A stretch of DNA of 64,000 nt from contig CABQLM010000001.1 of assembly GCA_902465105.1 (NCBI GenBank), positions 62,001-126,000 of the forward strand, read 5' to 3'. The DNA comes from an uncultured Collinsella sp. (GTDB lineage Bacteria > Actinomycetota > Coriobacteriia > Coriobacteriales > Coriobacteriaceae). Under the pieces are notes generated by a model. That model had not been told where the DNA came from. It searched no databases and saw nothing but the letters and a program-made list of their open reading frames with translations. This document shows, piece by piece, positions 61,938 to 64,000 of the stretch (the stretch's first letter is position 1; every line of letters starts with the position of its first letter). Made by a program: the position numbers and the translations under genes.

Positions 61938-64000
61938 TTGAAGCTCATCATCGCCGAGAAAAACGACGCCGCGCGTCAGATCGCCGAGCGCCTGTCCACG
62001 GGCAAGCCCAAAAAGGACAAGGTATACAACACCGCCATCTACCGTTTTGAGTGGAAGGGCGAGGAGTGCGTGACGATCGGCCTTGCCGGTCACATCCTTG
62101 CACCCGATTTTTGCGACAGTGTACTGTTCGATAAAAAGTTGGGCTGGTATTCGGTCACCGAGGACGGCGAGATGCTGCCGGCCGACATACCCGATGGACT
62201 GGCTCGTCCGCCCTACGACACCAAACGCAAGCCGTTTCTTGCCGACGGTATCTCCATCAAGGGCTGGAAGCTCGAGAGCCTGCCATATCTCACCTGGGCG
62301 CCCGTCATTAAGCTGCCGGCCGAGAAGGAGCTCATCCGCTCGCTCAAGAACCTCGCCAAGAAGTCTGACAGCGTCATCATCGCCACGGACTTCGACCGTG
62401 AGGGCGAGCTGATCGGTTCGGACGCCCTCAATAAGGTGCGCGAGGTGGCGCCCGACCTGCCGGTCGCCCGCGCTCAGTATTCTTCGTTTACCAAGGCTGA
62501 GATCACGCAGGCCTTCGATAACCTTGTCTCGCTCGACCAGAACCTGGCCGACGCCGGCGAGAGCCGCCAGCACATCGACCTCATTTGGGGCGCGGTGCTC
62601 ACGCGCTACCTGACGCTCGCCAAGTTTGGCGGCTTTGGCAACGTGCGCTCCGCCGGCCGCGTACAGACCCCGACGCTCGCCTTGGTGGTCGAGCGCGAGC
62701 GCGAGCGCATGGCGTTTGTGCCCGAGGATTATTGGCAGATTCGCGGCATGGGTGCCGCGCAGGGCGCTGCCGAGGACGACCGCTTTAAGATTGCGCACAA
62801 GACGACGCGTTTTACCGACAAGGATGCTGCCGAGACGGCGTATGGCAACGTCGACGGTGTCAAGACGGCAACCGTCGCCGCGGTGACCAAGCGCTCGCGC
62901 AAACAGCAACCGCCTACGCCGTTTGCGACCACCTCGCTGCAGGCTGCCGCCGCAGCCGAGGGTATCTCGCCTGCACGTACCATGCGTATCGCCGAGTCTC
63001 TCTACATGGCGGGCCTCATCAGCTATCCGCGTGTCGACAACACCGTATACCCCGCGACGCTCGATCTGGGCGCCGTGGTAAGCGACCTGGCAAAGATTAA
63101 CCCGGCGCTGGCACCCGTGTGCAAAAAGGTGCTCGCCGGTCCTATGAAGCCCACGCGTGGCAAGGTCGAGACCACCGACCACCCACCCATCTACCCCACG
63201 GGCGAGGGCGATCCGTCCACGCTCGATGGCGGCCAGCGCAAGCTTTACGACCTTATTGCCCGCCGTTTCCTGGCGACGCTTATGGGCCCTGCGACCATCG
63301 AGAACACCAAGCTCGAGCTCGACGTCAACGGCGAGCCGTTCGTGGCTTCGGGTGACGTGCTCGTGACTCCGGGCTTCCGCGAAGCCTATCCGTATGGCCT
63401 TAAGCGTGACGAACAGATGCCGCCGCTTGAGCAGGGCGATACGGTTGACGTGTTCGACATCAAGCTCGAGGCCAAGCAGACCGAGCCGCCCGCGCGCTAC
63501 AGCCAGGGCAAGCTCGTGCAAGAGATGGAAAAGCGTGGCCTGGGCACCAAGTCCACGCGCGCGAGCATCATCGAGCGCCTGTATGCCGTGCGCTATCTCA
63601 AAAACGATCCCGTTGAGCCGAGTCAGCTGGGCATCGCCATCATCGATGCGCTGTCGCAGTTTGCCCCGCGCATCACGAGCCCCGATATGACCAGCGAGCT
63701 CGATGGCGACATGACCCGCGTGGAGCGCGGCGAGGACACCGAAGAGCATGTCGTGACGCACTCGCGCGCGCTGTTGGCCGGCGTGCTCGACGAGCTGCTC
63801 AAACATACGCAGGAGCTGGGCGACGCTATCAGCGACGCCGTCACGGCCGATGCACGCGTGGGCGCCTGTCCCAAGTGCGGCAAGGACCTGGTCATGAAGA
63901 CGAGCGCCAAGACCCGTGGCAGCTTTATCGGCTGCATGGGTTGGCCCGACTGCGATGTGACCTATCCGGTGCCGAGCGGCGTTAAGGTGAGCCCGCTCGA
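61938..64000 (+). CDS. Type IA DNA topoisomerase (3' truncated by window)
   Basis: Open frame to the right edge, 687 codons seen. Begins at a TTG (KLIIAEKNDAARQIAERLST follows) with AGGAG six bases upstream; no ATG is available. N-terminal Toprim domain with IIATDFDREGELIGSDALNK, RSAGRVQTPTLALVVERERE, the active-site Tyr in LISYPRVDNTVYP (about residue 362), GLGTKSTRASIIERLY, and a C-terminal zinc ribbon CPKCGKDL ... GCMGWPDC. The SYPRxDNTVYP block resembles archaeal-type topoisomerase I more than standard bacterial TopA (TYMRTDS). Naming is therefore left open. Confidence 0.92.
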   Translation, partial: MKLIIAEKNDAARQIAERLSTGKPKKDKVYNTAIYRFEWKGEECVTIGLAGHILAPDFCDSVLFDKKLGWYSVTEDGEMLPADIPDGLARPPYDTKRKPFLADGISIKGWKLESLPYLTWAPVIKLPAEKELIRSLKNLAKKSDSVIIATDFDREGELIGSDALNKVREVAPDLPVARAQYSSFTKAEITQAFDNLVSLDQNLADAGESRQHIDLIWGAVLTRYLTLAKFGGFGNVRSAGRVQTPTLALVVERERERMAFVPEDYWQIRGMGAAQGAAEDDRFKIAHKTTRFTDKDAAETAYGNVDGVKTATVAAVTKRSRKQQPPTPFATTSLQAAAAAEGISPARTMRIAESLYMAGLISYPRVDNTVYPATLDLGAVVSDLAKINPALAPVCKKVLAGPMKPTRGKVETTDHPPIYPTGEGDPSTLDGGQRKLYDLIARRFLATLMGPATIENTKLELDVNGEPFVASGDVLVTPGFREAYPYGLKRDEQMPPLEQGDTVDVFDIKLEAKQTEPPARYSQGKLVQEMEKRGLGTKSTRASIIERLYAVRYLKNDPVEPSQLGIAIIDALSQFAPRITSPDMTSELDGDMTRVERGEDTEEHVVTHSRALLAGVLDELLKHTQELGDAISDAVTADARVGACPKCGKDLVMKTSAKTRGSFIGCMGWPDCDVTYPVPSGVKVSPL

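Noticed and set aside
61623..63806. 727-codon minus-strand frame opposite hypB and the topoisomerase
   Set aside because: Antisense shadow of conserved plus-strand motifs.

Overview
The window looks like chromosome of a high-GC gut actinomycete of the class Coriobacteriia, most likely Collinsella. That assignment is inference from base composition, heavy GNG/GNC codon use, the gene families present and the style of the intergenic repeats; no rRNA or other phylogenetic marker was compared. Both ends cut genes: an ABC-transporter ATPase at the left edge and a type IA topoisomerase at the right edge.

Layout. 1-6.5 kb is carbohydrate metabolism: MsmK/UgpC-type ATPase, glycogen phosphorylase, 4-alpha-glucanotransferase and galE. 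6.8-9.2 kb holds a secreted peptidoglycan hydrolase and murB. 9.4-12.8 kb holds a LacI regulator, a small unknown protein, two overlapping GntR/UTRA regulators and a decayed C-terminal fragment of a sugar isomerase. 13.5-21.7 kb is a full histidine operon, hisZG(fused)-D-C-B-H-A-F-I-E, followed convergently by a PHP-type histidinol phosphatase that supplies the missing dephosphorylation step. 23-28.4 kb is housekeeping: a LarC-like domain, a phosphoesterase, mazG, eno, an FtsB/DivIC-like protein and a Ppx/GppA phosphatase. 28.8-33.3 kb holds tRNA-Leu(UAA), an orphan PTS IIB with a VOC protein, and a two-component system. 33.4-36.8 kb is a small accessory-looking pocket. 36.8-51 kb holds gluQ, a DUF2207 membrane protein, purH, a second (BceRS-like) two-component system, a universal stress protein, uppP and pcrA. 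51.2-58.8 kb holds manA with a GntR regulator, a ROK glucokinase, a family II pyrophosphatase, nhaA and an aminotransferase. 58.8-64 kb holds a STAS protein, tatA-tatC, hypA-hypB and the topoisomerase.

The coding content is mostly ordinary; the unusual content is intergenic. Two different arrays of short inverted motifs (839-1217 and 12981-13306) alternate orientation with near-constant spacing (42/38 bp and 30/32 bp) although the sequence between the motifs diverges. Two elements (7975-8110 and 50936-51061) share a 70-base core, enclosed by long perfect or near-perfect inverted repeats that are completely different at each site; an internal hairpin in the core shows three compensatory base-pair changes, which argues for a structured RNA or DNA hairpin under selection. 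Two copies of a roughly 180 bp element with 28-33 bp terminal inverted repeats lie at 30465-30640 and 35425-35610. At least eight further long inverted repeats of REP-like families sit between genes, one of them inside the his operon. A 77 bp direct repeat including the 3' end of tRNA-Leu looks like an integration scar. All calls come from reading sequence alone; no database search or folding program was run.
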